Source: Zeaxanthinibacter enoshimensis (GTDB lineage: Bacteria > Bacteroidota > Bacteroidia > Flavobacteriales > Flavobacteriaceae). From it: DNA of 64,000 bases. Positions 55,986 through 64,000 of the stretch are shown in pieces. The stretch is from contig NZ_SNYI01000002.1 in NCBI RefSeq assembly GCF_004362865.1, positions 62,001 through 126,000 of the forward strand, read 5' to 3'. Position 1 is the first letter of the stretch. Each line of letters opens with the position of its first letter. The notes below the pieces were generated by a model. It saw nothing but the letters and a program-made list of their open reading frames with translations. It was not told the DNA's origin and did not search any database. A program made the translations under genes and the position numbers.

Positions 55986-58160
55986 ATGAATATCAAAATT
56001 TTTTTGACGGGCCTGGCCTTCTTTGTACTCTGTGGTCTCAGTGCCCAAAATACTTTTAAGACAAGGATCGTTGATGCCGAAAGTGCAGAACCCATGTTGG
56101 GGGTAAGTGTTTTCTTCCCGGAATTACAGATCGGGGGAACAACGGACGATGCGGGGAGAGTATCCATTACGGGTATTCCGGATGGCCCTCATTTGTTGCG
56201 TATAAGTTACGTGGGCTACGAAACTATTGAGAAGGATTTGTCATTCCCGCTGGAGGATGATCAACAGGATCAGACTATCAGGCTTCATGCCTCCCATGAG
56301 GAGATGGATGAAGTGGTTATACAATCAACGCGGAGTACCAGGACCATTCAGGATATACCAACGCGGGTCGAATTTATTGCCGGGGAGGAATTAGCCGAAA
56401 AAGGGAATATGAAACCCGGGGATATCCGCATGTTATTAAATGAAAGTACCGGGATCCAAACGCAACAAACCTCTGCTACCAGTTACAACTCGAGCATCCG
56501 CATCCAGGGACTGGATGGTAAATACACCCAGCTGCTGCGGGATGGGATGCCATTATACTCTGGGTTTTCCGGGGGTCTGAGTTTAATGCAGATAGCCCCT
56601 TTAGACCTTAAACAGGTCGAAGTAATAAAAGGAGCATCATCGACCCTGTACGGTGGCGGTGCCATCGCCGGTCTGGTGAACCTGATCACCAAGACACCGG
56701 GGGAGGAAAAAGAGCTGAGTTTTATGCTCAATGGAACTTCTGCGCTTGGCCTGGATATCAGTGGGTTTTATTCGGAGAAGTATGGCAAAGTAGGGACAAC
56801 GATCTTTGCTTCCTATAATAAAGGAACCCCGTATGATCCCGCTGAGATTGGTCTGACCGCTATACCAGAGTTTGATCGATTTACATTGAATCCAAAGCTT
56901 TTCTTATACCTGGGAGATGACACCCGGATGAATGCCGGGGTGAATATAGTTACTGAACGTCGATTAGGGGGGAACCTGGATTTTGTAAAAGGAGAACCGG
57001 TAGAAGATCCCTACTTTGAAAGTAATAAGACCGATCGTATCTCCACACAATACCAGCTGACAAGTGATTTAAGCGATTCAGTCAGGTTAGAGATCAAGAA
57101 CAGCCTGAATTTCTACGACCGGCTGGTGGCCATCCCGGAGTATAGTTTTGGTGGGCAGCAGTTCTCTTCATTCAGCGAAATAAACCTGATCTGGGGGAAC
57201 AGTACCTCCGAATGGATATCCGGACTAAATCTCTGGACAGACCAGTTTAAACAGTCCGACGGTCAATCAGCACAGGACCTGAGCTTCTCTAATTCGACCT
57301 GGGGAGCCTTTGCCCAGAATACCTGGTCTGTAAGTGAGAAATGGACCCTGGAATCCGGGTTCAGGCTGGACTACCAGAATGAATATGGTTGGTTTCCCTT
57401 ACCCCGCTTGTCCCTTATGTATGAACCCCTGCCACAACTGACGTTCAGGACAGGAGGAGGACTAGGTTATAAGACACCTACGGTATTCTCAGAAGATGCG
57501 GAACGCAGGCAGTTCCGGAATATTTTACCGCTCGATACAGAAGCACTGAATGCTGAGCGTTCTGTTGGCGGGAACTTTGATATTAATTATAAAGTGCCCC
57601 TCACTGCTGAGATCATCATGTCCTCCAATGTGTTGTTCTTCTACACCCAGATCCAAAACCCACTGGTCCTTACACCGGTCGGCTCGGCTTTCGAATTTGT
57701 ACAGCCGGATGGCAAGGTGGATACCAAAGGGGTGGAGGTGAACCTGAAGTGGAGTTACAGGGATCTGAAATTATTTGTGGGGTATACTTATGCCGATGTG
57801 GAGGAACATTATAATGGTGAGACCTCCGATTTTCCGCTGGTGGCCAAACATCGGCTGAATAATGTACTGATGTACGAGAAGCACGATAATTTTTGGATAG
57901 GCTTAGAAGCGTATTACTACAGTCCGCAGCAACTCAGTGACGGCAGTACAGGACAATCCTACTGGATCACCGGGTTAATGACAGAGAAGAAACTTGGAGA
58001 ACACTTTTCAGTATTCCTTAATTTTGAGAATTTCCTGGATACCCGGCAAACTGCCTTTGATACCATCTACACCGGGAACCTGAGTGACCCTCAGTTCAGG
58101 GATATTTACGCCCCGGTGGACGGATTCGTTGTGAATGGCGGACTGAAATGGAAATTATAA
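55986..58160 (+). CDS. TonB-dependent outer membrane receptor
   Basis: The 724-residue protein has a signal peptide (NIKIFLTGLAFFVLCGLSAQ), a carboxypeptidase-regulatory-like beta domain (about 22-105, ending DQTIRLHASHEEMDEVVIQS with the TonB box region), a plug domain with IRIQGLDGKYTQLLRDGMP and LYGGGAIAGLVNLITKTP, and a 22-strand barrel ending GGLKWKL. It should import a scarce compound across the outer membrane. No SusD partner is present, so glycan uptake is unlikely; a metal or siderophore is more probable given the Cys-rich neighbour. The start at 55986 precedes the signal peptide. Confidence 0.9.
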   Translation: MNIKIFLTGLAFFVLCGLSAQNTFKTRIVDAESAEPMLGVSVFFPELQIGGTTDDAGRVSITGIPDGPHLLRISYVGYETIEKDLSFPLEDDQQDQTIRLHASHEEMDEVVIQSTRSTRTIQDIPTRVEFIAGEELAEKGNMKPGDIRMLLNESTGIQTQQTSATSYNSSIRIQGLDGKYTQLLRDGMPLYSGFSGGLSLMQIAPLDLKQVEVIKGASSTLYGGGAIAGLVNLITKTPGEEKELSFMLNGTSALGLDISGFYSEKYGKVGTTIFASYNKGTPYDPAEIGLTAIPEFDRFTLNPKLFLYLGDDTRMNAGVNIVTERRLGGNLDFVKGEPVEDPYFESNKTDRISTQYQLTSDLSDSVRLEIKNSLNFYDRLVAIPEYSFGGQQFSSFSEINLIWGNSTSEWISGLNLWTDQFKQSDGQSAQDLSFSNSTWGAFAQNTWSVSEKWTLESGFRLDYQNEYGWFPLPRLSLMYEPLPQLTFRTGGGLGYKTPTVFSEDAERRQFRNILPLDTEALNAERSVGGNFDINYKVPLTAEIIMSSNVLFFYTQIQNPLVLTPVGSAFEFVQPDGKVDTKGVEVNLKWSYRDLKLFVGYTYADVEEHYNGETSDFPLVAKHRLNNVLMYEKHDNFWIGLEAYYYSPQQLSDGSTGQSYWITGLMTEKKLGEHFSVFLNFENFLDTRQTAFDTIYTGNLSDPQFRDIYAPVDGFVVNGGLKWKL

Positions 58161-58457
58161 CATTGATTCATTAATACGGGTATAGTAGTGCTGCGGGGTC
58201 TTTTTCCATTTTGAAATAGACCCTGTGGCATTATTCTCGCCTGATATAAATGAGCCGGTTCACCGTCCCACACGGGTTCAAAGTAATGCAGTACGCTGCA
58301 GAAAGCTTGCAGTAGACAAGAAAAATATTTTGTGAACATTTTCCTGCCTGTCCCCATGGATATCCTGCTTCCCGGTACCGGCAGATACCGCTATATTAGC
58401 AGTACCGGGCACAGAATTGCAGGGCAGAGAATGAAAGATTTCTCATGTGAATATTAT

Positions 58458-58524
58458 GGGGGTATCTTAATCCCCCACCCGGTCTTAAGTTAATTGTTTT
58501 CACTGCAGGAAGCTTGCAGTGAAA
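58458..58524 (+). repeat. paired-hairpin repeat, copy A
   Basis: GGGGG (58458-58462) pairs with CCCCC (58472-58476); ACCCGGTCTTAAGTTAATTG links to a second perfect stem, TTTCACTGCA (58498-58507) with TGCAGTGAAA (58515-58524). Copy B repeats this order 294 bases further on. Confidence 0.75.
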
Positions 58525-58751
58525 CAAAGTATCAGATACATAAGAGCAATTCTCATGACCTGGAATATGTTCCCTGGAATGAGAAGATTTTAGTACCGGT
58601 TATTGTGAGGGTTAAGCATAGTCAGCGGAATCCAGACAGTTTGATCATCTGCTAAAACTAACGATCGTGACAAGGTCGTCCGGAGGTGTGTAACGTTTTT
58701 GCCAGGAAATAAAGTTTAACCTTTAAGCCGCGATTAACCATTCTTTTTTTA

Positions 58752-58816
58752 GGGGGACCCAAACCCCCACCCGGTCTCAAGTTAACTGCTTTCCCTGCAA
58801 AAAACATGCAGCGAAA
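58752..58816 (+). repeat. paired-hairpin repeat, copy B
   Basis: GGGGG (58752-58756) pairs with CCCCC (58764-58768); ACCCGGTCTCAAGTTAACTG links to TTTCCCTGCA (58790-58799) with TGCAGCGAAA (58807-58816), which has one mismatch. The linker differs from copy A at two positions; both loops differ more than the stems. Confidence 0.75.
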
Positions 58817-58850
58817 CTATGTGTTCCGGCGACCGTTAAATTAATTATCC

Positions 58851-58948
58851 TACTCTCTACTCTCTACTCTCTACTCTCTACTCTCTACTGTCTACTGTCT
58901 ACTCTCTACTGGCTACTGTATACTGTCTACTGGCTACTGGCTACTGTC
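58851..58948 (+). repeat. 7-bp tandem repeat, 14 units of TACTNNN
   Basis: Fourteen uninterrupted heptads begin TACT; the last three bases are CTC (first five, then one more), GTC, GGC or GTA. The array ends 12 bases beyond the stop of the convergent aldehyde dehydrogenase gene. Seven is not a multiple of three and the repeat is outside any gene. Confidence 0.9.
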
Positions 58949-58960
58949 AACTACCAAATC

Positions 58961-60397
58961 CTAAAACCACTTAAGGGTGATGATCGCTATCTTCTGTTTC
59001 CAGCTGGTGTAAGGTGGAAACAGCAATTGTATAATGCCCCGGTTATATTGTTTTAATACGGCCCGCTGGTTAGAAAATTCCCGGAACCCGTATATGCCGT
59101 TCGACTTTCCGATCCCGCTGTTGTTGACTCCGCCAAATGGCAGGTTTTGATTGGCGTACTGCAGGACATTGGAATTTATACAGCTGCTCCCGGCACGAGT
59201 CTCCCCGAGGATCTTGTTTATATTCTTCTTTCTCCTGCTGTATATATAAAGGGCAAGGGGCCGCTCTTTTGAATTGATATAAGCAATGACCTCTTCCAGC
59301 TCCTTATAGGTCTTTACGGGCAGGACCGGGCCAAAGATCTCTTCCTGCATAAGACTTGCATCCTCGGGCAGATCTTCGATTACAGTGGGACTGATATAAT
59401 TCTCCGCAGCATCGCTTTTGCCCCCGAAGCGGGTTACGCCATTCTTCTCCTCTGCATCCTCCAGGTGTTCCATTAAACGGTCATAATGCCGCTGGTTGAC
59501 TATCCTGCTGTAAGAGCCGGAGCTTTTTGGGTTTGAGGTGAAAAATTTTTGCACCTCGATTTCAATGAGTTTCAGAAAGTCTGCCTTTGCCGAATGATGG
59601 ATCAGCAGGTAATCAGGGCTGACGCAGATCTGACCAGCATTCATGTATTTTCCCCAGGCAATCCGTTTGGCGGCCACCTTCAGATTGGCACTCTCGTCGA
59701 CGATAACGGGGGACTTCCCGCCTAATTCGAGCGTCACAGAGCTCAGGTTTTTAGCTGCTGCGGCCATCACTTTTTTTCCAATGCCCGGCGAACCGGTGAA
59801 GAAGATATGGTTAAAAGGAAGGTCCAGCAGGGCTTTGGCTGTATCGGCATCACCCTGAACCATGGCGATCTCTTCTTCCCGGTACAGGTCTTCAATGATC
59901 TTTTGCATAACCCCGGCAATATGAGGGGTCATTTCCGAGGGTTTCAGGATCACCGTGTTACCTGCCGCTATGGCCGATACCAAAGGTCCAAAGGTCAGGT
60001 TCAGTGGAAAATTCCAGGGCGATAGGATCAGGCAGACCCCTTTAGATTCATAGCGATACCAGGATGAGGTTCCCATAAGGGTCAGGGGAGTCTCAACTCT
60101 TTGTTTTCTCATCCAGCGGTGCAGGTGTTTCCTGGTATGCTTGATTTCTTTTACAATGGGGTAGATCTCTGTAAGATCGGTTTCAGTGTGGGGCTTACCA
60201 AAGTCCTTATAGAGCGCTTCCTGTATCTGTGTCCGGTATGTTTCCCGTACCGCTTTTAAAAGGCGGTTCAGTTTTTCAATCCTGGTCTTCGCAGAACTGT
60301 TCCCGGTAACCAGCATTTGGGCCTGCTGCTTCCTGAAAAGCAGGTCATAGGATATATTAGTGCTGCTGCTGGTTCTTTCCGTCTCTGTCTGGATCAT
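58961..60397 (-). CDS. aldehyde dehydrogenase family protein
   Basis: The 478-residue enzyme oxidises an aldehyde with NAD(P)+. The catalytic residues are N129 (SPWNF), E224 (VTLELGG) and C258 (GQICVSP); K152 (LKPSE) should bind the nucleotide. The C-terminal hydrophobic end (IQLLFPPYTSWKQKIAIITLKWF) resembles the membrane-binding tail of class 3 fatty-aldehyde dehydrogenases, so a long-chain aldehyde is a reasonable guess. It stands alone; the heptad repeat is directly downstream. Confidence 0.9.
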   Translation of the reverse strand: MIQTETERTSSSTNISYDLLFRKQQAQMLVTGNSSAKTRIEKLNRLLKAVRETYRTQIQEALYKDFGKPHTETDLTEIYPIVKEIKHTRKHLHRWMRKQRVETPLTLMGTSSWYRYESKGVCLILSPWNFPLNLTFGPLVSAIAAGNTVILKPSEMTPHIAGVMQKIIEDLYREEEIAMVQGDADTAKALLDLPFNHIFFTGSPGIGKKVMAAAAKNLSSVTLELGGKSPVIVDESANLKVAAKRIAWGKYMNAGQICVSPDYLLIHHSAKADFLKLIEIEVQKFFTSNPKSSGSYSRIVNQRHYDRLMEHLEDAEEKNGVTRFGGKSDAAENYISPTVIEDLPEDASLMQEEIFGPVLPVKTYKELEEVIAYINSKERPLALYIYSRRKKNINKILGETRAGSSCINSNVLQYANQNLPFGGVNNSGIGKSNGIYGFREFSNQRAVLKQYNRGIIQLLFPPYTSWKQKIAIITLKWF

Positions 60398-60471
60398 ATG
60401 CGCGGGGGTATAGTCAGCCTAAGATACGAAACCTTGGTGTTCGTTTAATTCTTTGAGAAAAGAAAACAGGA

Positions 60472-61458
60472 TCAGGAGGGTACCTTGCTTTCCTGTTTTT
60501 CCAGGATGGATGCAATGATCATATCTGCATGGATCCTGGAATTTTCTATAAACCATTTATGGGTCTCCATTCCCCCGCAGATCACCCCGGCGAGGTAGAG
60601 TCCGGCCACATTGGTTTCCATGGTTTCCGGGTCGTATACAGGCAGTTTCTTCTCATCCTCTGATAACTCTATCCCGATCTTTTGCAGGAATCTGAAATTA
60701 GGCTTATAGCCCGTTAGTGCCAGGACAAAGTCGTTTTCGATTACCACTTCCCCCTCCGGGGTGTCAACAACAATTTCATGTTGCCTTATTTCCTTGACCA
60801 CCGAATTATAATATGCCTTAATACTGCCTTCATTGATACGGTTGATGATGTCAGGTCTTACCCAGTATTTAACCCTTTGCCCGACTTCGGGTCCGCGGAT
60901 AATGAGCGACACCTCCGCACCCTTGCGCCAGCATTCCAGCGCAGCGTCTATGGCCGAGTTACTGGCGCCGATCACGGCTAATTTCTGGCTGGCATAGAAG
61001 TGCGGGTCTTTGTAGTAGTGCGACACCTTGGGAAGGTCTTCCCCGGGCACCTCAATCTTGTTGGGAAGGTCATAGAACCCTGTGGCAACAATAACATTTT
61101 TAGCCTGGTATCGGGTCTTCTCCGAGGTGACTATAAAATGATCGTCATTCTTCTCGATACCCTGAACCCGTTCAAACAAGTGGATATTTAACTGGTTAGA
61201 AGTGACAATGCGCCTGTAGTATTCCAAGGCTTCATTTCGTTTGGGTTTGGCTTCCTTACTGATGAAAGGGATCTCTGCGATCTCCAGTTTTTCAGAGGAA
61301 GAAAAGAATTGCATATTGATGGGGTAGTTGAAGAGGGAATTAACGATTGGTCCCTTTTCTACGATCAGGTAAGTCAAACCCTTTTTCTTTGCTTCAAGAC
61401 CGCAGGCGATCCCGATGGGCCCTCCGCCAACGATCAGTACATCATATGCTTCCATCAA
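60472..61458 (-). CDS. YpdA-like FAD/NADPH disulfide reductase
   Basis: The 328-residue flavoprotein has FAD motif VGGGPIGIACGLEA (about 9-22), NADP motif VIGASNSAIDAAL near 163, and a C-terminal VAGLYLAGVICGG. It lacks the CxxC of thioredoxin reductase and fits YpdA, which reduces bacillithiol disulfide in firmicutes. Bacteroidetes with bacillithiol are known, so this role is possible, but no bacillithiol synthesis gene is in view. Its ATG may be at 61458 or one codon later. It follows rpe by 2 bases. Confidence 0.82.
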   Translation of the reverse strand: MMEAYDVLIVGGGPIGIACGLEAKKKGLTYLIVEKGPIVNSLFNYPINMQFFSSSEKLEIAEIPFISKEAKPKRNEALEYYRRIVTSNQLNIHLFERVQGIEKNDDHFIVTSEKTRYQAKNVIVATGFYDLPNKIEVPGEDLPKVSHYYKDPHFYASQKLAVIGASNSAIDAALECWRKGAEVSLIIRGPEVGQRVKYWVRPDIINRINEGSIKAYYNSVVKEIRQHEIVVDTPEGEVVIENDFVLALTGYKPNFRFLQKIGIELSEDEKKLPVYDPETMETNVAGLYLAGVICGGMETHKWFIENSRIHADMIIASILEKQESKVPS

Positions 61459-61460
61459 TC

Positions 61461-62114
61461 CTAACTTTCTTTTAATTTTTCAATCGTGGCGCCGGGATCT
61501 TCACTGCTGAAGACCGCGCTGCCTGCTACCAGGACATCAGCACCGGCCGCTTTGAGTTTTGCGGCATTCTGCAGGCCAACGCCCCCGTCAACCTCTATCA
61601 GGGTGTCGCATCCTTTAGCCGTGATCAGTTCCTTCAGCTTACGGATCTTTTCATAGGTATTTTCTATGAACGATTGACCGCCGAAGCCCGGGTTCACACT
61701 CATCACGAGAACCAGGTCCAGGTCCTGTATGATATCTTCAAGTAAACGGACAGGGGTATGCGGGTTAAGGGCAACCCCGGCCTTCATTCCCTCTGCCTTG
61801 ATCGCCTGTACCGTCCTGTGCAGGTGCTTGCAGGCCTCAAAATGAACAGTAAGTATGTGGGCACCTGAACTGGCGAATTCGCTGATATAGCGATCCGGGT
61901 CTACGATCATCAGGTGTACATCCAGGGGTTTTGAAGCGTATTCGGAGATTGCTTTTACTACCGGCATCCCATAAGAGATATTGGGTACAAATAATCCGTC
62001 CATAATATCCAGGTGATGCCAGTCTGCCTTACTGTTTTCCACAAGTTTCACATCGCGTTCAAGATTGCCGAAATCGGCGGCGAGCAGGGAAGGGGCAATT
62101 TTTAAGTGATTCAT
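61461..62114 (-). CDS. rpe: ribulose-phosphate 3-epimerase
   Basis: The 217-residue TIM-barrel enzyme interconverts ribulose-5-phosphate and xylulose-5-phosphate in the pentose phosphate pathway. Motifs: IAPSLLAADF, WHHLDIMDGLFVPNISYG with metal-binding His and Asp, VMSVNPGFGGQSFI, and EVDGGVGLQNA. It is co-transcribed with the YpdA-like gene downstream. Confidence 0.95.
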   Translation of the reverse strand: MNHLKIAPSLLAADFGNLERDVKLVENSKADWHHLDIMDGLFVPNISYGMPVVKAISEYASKPLDVHLMIVDPDRYISEFASSGAHILTVHFEACKHLHRTVQAIKAEGMKAGVALNPHTPVRLLEDIIQDLDLVLVMSVNPGFGGQSFIENTYEKIRKLKELITAKGCDTLIEVDGGVGLQNAAKLKAAGADVLVAGSAVFSSEDPGATIEKLKES

Positions 62115-62221
62115 AGGCGCTTATCTGATAAAGATAGATACAAAGGTAAGGAATTGAAGTATTCCCTGTAGTCAGGCTGCGAATGGGAAAATTTCAGTCT
62201 CACTGGTATTATAAAATGAAA

Positions 62222-62244
62222 AACTCCGGTAATCAGCCGGAGTT
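62222..62244 (-). terminator. terminator of the sigma factor gene
   Basis: AACTCCGG (62222-62229) and CCGGAGTT (62237-62244) form an 8-bp stem; on the minus strand the hairpin is followed by TTTCATTTTAT. It lies about 110 bases after the stop of the sigma factor gene. Confidence 0.75.
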
Positions 62245-62356
62245 CATTCATCAATCAAAAAACGAACAGTCATGATGTACTGTTGTTGTGGTTACAAATT
62301 ACAATTATTATACCAATGTCACAACTGGTGATAGGCAATAATCGCAACCGTGTTTC

Positions 62357-63220
62357 TTAGCCCAGGTAAGTCTTCAGGATCTTACTCCTGGAGGTGTGTT
62401 TAAGTCTCCTGATGGCTTTTTCCTTGATCTGCCTTACACGTTCCCTGGTCAGGTCAAAGGTTTCACCTATTTCTTCGAGAGTCATAGAGTGCTGACCGGC
62501 AAGACCGAAATACAGCCTGATCACGTCTGCTTCCCTTGGGGTCAGTGTTTCCAGTGCTCTTTCGATCTCCGTACGGAGCGACTCGTGCAAGAGTTCCTTA
62601 TCCGGGTTTGGTGATTCCCCACTGCGAAGTACATCGTATAGGTTAGAATCTTCCCCGTCTATAAGGGGAGCGTCCATGGATACATGGCGGCCGGAGTTCT
62701 TAAGCGACTGCTTTACGTTCTCTACGGTCATGTCCAGTTCCTTGGCGATCTCCTCTGCAGAAGGTACACGTTCGTGGGCCTGCTCCAGGAAAGCGAAGGT
62801 TTTATTGATCTTGTTGATCGATCCGATCTTGTTCAATGGCAGACGGACAATTCGGGATTGCTCGGCAAGTGCCTGCAGTATGGACTGGCGGATCCACCAT
62901 ACGGCGTAAGAGATGAATTTGAATCCACGGGTTTCATCAAAGCGCTGTGCGGCTTTGATCAGTCCAAGGTTTCCTTCATTGATCAAATCAGGCAGGGTCA
63001 GTCCCTGGTTCTGGTACTGTTTAGCAACGGATACCACGAACCGCAGGTTGGCCTTGGTCAGCTTCTCAAGTGCGATCTGGTCCCCGGCTTTGATCCGTTG
63101 TGCCAGTTCTACTTCCTCGTCGGCAGTGATCAGATCCACTTTCCCGATCTCCTGTAAGTACTTGTCAAGTGACGCGGTTTCCCTGTTGGTTACCTGTTTT
63201 GTGATTTTTAATTGTCTCAT
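62357..63220 (-). CDS. rpoD: primary RNA polymerase sigma factor (RpoD/SigA)
   Basis: The 287-residue sigma-70 protein has region 1.2 ([16 protein letters not shown]), region 2 with the core-binding and -10 helices ([29 protein letters not shown]), region 3, and region 4 ([15 protein letters not shown] and [20 protein letters not shown]). It lacks region 1.1 and the long non-conserved insert, as is normal for the Bacteroidetes primary sigma, which uses the TAnnTTTG promoters noted in this window. A purine-rich GAAAGGAAAAAG lies ahead of the ATG. Confidence 0.94.
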   Translation of the reverse strand: MRQLKITKQVTNRETASLDKYLQEIGKVDLITADEEVELAQRIKAGDQIALEKLTKANLRFVVSVAKQYQNQGLTLPDLINEGNLGLIKAAQRFDETRGFKFISYAVWWIRQSILQALAEQSRIVRLPLNKIGSINKINKTFAFLEQAHERVPSAEEIAKELDMTVENVKQSLKNSGRHVSMDAPLIDGEDSNLYDVLRSGESPNPDKELLHESLRTEIERALETLTPREADVIRLYFGLAGQHSMTLEEIGETFDLTRERVRQIKEKAIRRLKHTSRSKILKTYLG

Positions 63221-63341
63221 CTAGCTTTTTCCTTTCAAATTAAGTTGAGTATGCATAGGCTGCATAGACTTATACGTAGAAAACTACCAAATGTTACAAG
63301 ATGCTATTGAAAATTTTTAATAATTGTAGAAGTTCATAAAA

Positions 63342-63364
63342 AAAGCCCCTGAAACAGGGGCTTT
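63342..63364 (-). terminator. terminator of pnp
   Basis: AAAGCCCCTG and CAGGGGCTTT form a 10-bp stem with a 3-base loop; on the minus strand it is followed by a T run. It lies 25 bases after the pnp stop. Confidence 0.85.
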
Positions 63365-63388
63365 AGCTATAAACGACTGGGAATAAGA

Positions 63389-64000
63389 TTAGTCCCTTCT
63401 TTGTTTTGAATGCGGGCGCTTATTGCGATCTCCTCCGCGGTCACGATCATTTCTTGGTGGACGCTCCTTGTAACCTTCCGGTTTAGGAAGCAGTGCTTTC
63501 CTTGAAACTTTCTCTTTACGGGTCCTTGGATCTGTACCCATGTACTTCACATCAAATACATCACCCATGTTTACCACATCGCTGACATTTTCTGTGCGTT
63601 CCCATGCGAGTTCAGAAACGTGCAGCAGTACTTCGTTGCCGGGGGCATCTTTATACTCGACTACAGCTCCGAAATCGAGCATTTTGATCACTTTCACTTC
63701 GTATACACTTCCAACCTCAGGCTTAAAGGTGATAGAATCGATCTTCGCAAGAACGGCATCAATACCGGCCTGGTCTGTACCCAGGATCTCGACGATTCCT
63801 TCTTCTGTAACAGGGTCTTCATTGATTACGATCGTAGTCTTGGTCGCTTTCTGAAGCTCCTGTATCACTTTACCTCCTGGTCCGATCAGGGCACCGATAT
63901 ATTCATTGGCGATGGTAGTCGTTACCATTTTAGGAGCATGAGCTTTTACAGACTCGTTAGGCTCAGAGATGGTTTCATTCAGTTTATCAAGGATGTGTAA
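63389..64000 (-). CDS. pnp: polynucleotide phosphorylase, C-terminal part (cut by window edge)
   Basis: The frame is open to the window end; about 203 residues are visible. They hold the KH domain ([20 protein letters not shown]), the S1 RNA-binding domain ([20 protein letters not shown]) and a basic, Arg/Asp-rich tail. The enzyme degrades RNA from the 3' end with phosphate. The two RNase PH domains lie outside the window. Confidence 0.93.
   Translation of the reverse strand, partial: LHILDKLNETISEPNESVKAHAPKMVTTTIANEYIGALIGPGGKVIQELQKATKTTIVINEDPVTEEGIVEILGTDQAGIDAVLAKIDSITFKPEVGSVYEVKVIKMLDFGAVVEYKDAPGNEVLLHVSELAWERTENVSDVVNMGDVFDVKYMGTDPRTRKEKVSRKALLPKPEGYKERPPRNDRDRGGDRNKRPHSKQRRD

Larger units (their letters stand above)
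58161..58960. other. 800-base non-coding stretch rich in inverted repeats
   Basis: No frame here looks like a gene. It holds a hairpin CCCGGTAC (58371-58378) with GTACCGGG (58402-58409), two paired-hairpin repeats, a further TTCTCAT/ATGAGAA inverted repeat (58550-58585), a degenerate CTGCA-GAAAGCT-TGCAG hairpin near 58297-58316, and a heptad repeat at the right end. It separates convergent genes (the TonB receptor and the aldehyde dehydrogenase). Confidence 0.7.

Overview
The window looks like a chromosome segment of a marine-type member of the Flavobacteriaceae (Bacteroidetes), with GC near one half, which is high for the family. Support comes from the gliding genes gldA, gldB and gldC, a primary sigma factor of only 287 residues that starts at region 1.2, flavobacterial-type promoters (TTG about 20 bases upstream of TAnnTTTG), a DnaG without zinc cysteines, a 643-residue FtsZ with a long acidic tail, and a split MetH. 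Genus cannot be fixed from this sequence; a relative of Robiginitalea, Muriicola or Zeaxanthinibacter is only a guess.

Layout. 1-5008: sulfate assimilation and siroheme (cysH end, sulfite reductase, cobA, precorrin-2 dehydrogenase, ferredoxin-NADP reductase). 5080-10076: methionine synthesis (SAM-I riboswitch, metH in two genes, metF), so sulfide made by the first block feeds the second. 10139-14199: envelope and small-enzyme genes (PagL-like deacylase, GIN-domain lipoprotein, serine hydrolase, SRPBCC protein, VOC protein). 14201-15097: gldA, divergent from an aromatic amino acid operon (15308-19504) that opens with a Phe/Tyr-rich leader peptide and a terminator, followed by pheA, an aminotransferase, tyrA and a DAHP synthase-chorismate mutase fusion. 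19580-25884: a small secreted protein, rsgA, dtd, two DUF3857 transglutaminase-like proteins and mazG. 25947-32955: aroA, queA, rlmN, a polyprenyl synthase, a small zinc-ribbon protein and dnaG. 33019-38250: LuxR-type regulator, nadE, gldB-gldC, pirin, engB and an alpha/beta hydrolase.

38444-53985 is a compact division and cell wall (dcw) cluster: MraZ operator, mraZ, rsmH, ftsL-like, ftsI, murE, mraY, murD, ftsW, murG, murC, ftsQ, ftsA, ftsZ, with gaps of a few bases or overlaps. murF, ddl and murB are absent from it. After the ftsZ terminator come a YqeY-family gene, tRNA-Arg(UCG), a 108-bp tandem array of terminator-like hairpins, a small Cys-rich secreted protein with a TonB-dependent receptor, and an 800-base non-coding stretch with paired-hairpin repeats and a 7-bp tandem repeat. 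The right end is on the minus strand: aldehyde dehydrogenase, YpdA-like reductase, rpe, primary sigma factor and the 3' end of pnp.

The most interesting points are regulatory. A peptide-leader attenuator precedes the aromatic operon, with a leader peptide, a 7-bp antiterminator and a 10-bp terminator that exclude each other. Three TGGTA repeats at exact 10-bp spacing lie on the mraZ promoter. The 108-bp array directly follows the tRNA terminator. Protein oddities are a response regulator with an altered phosphorylation pocket, a transglutaminase-like protein without its catalytic Cys, and a zinc-less primase. All calls were read by eye; no database search was run.
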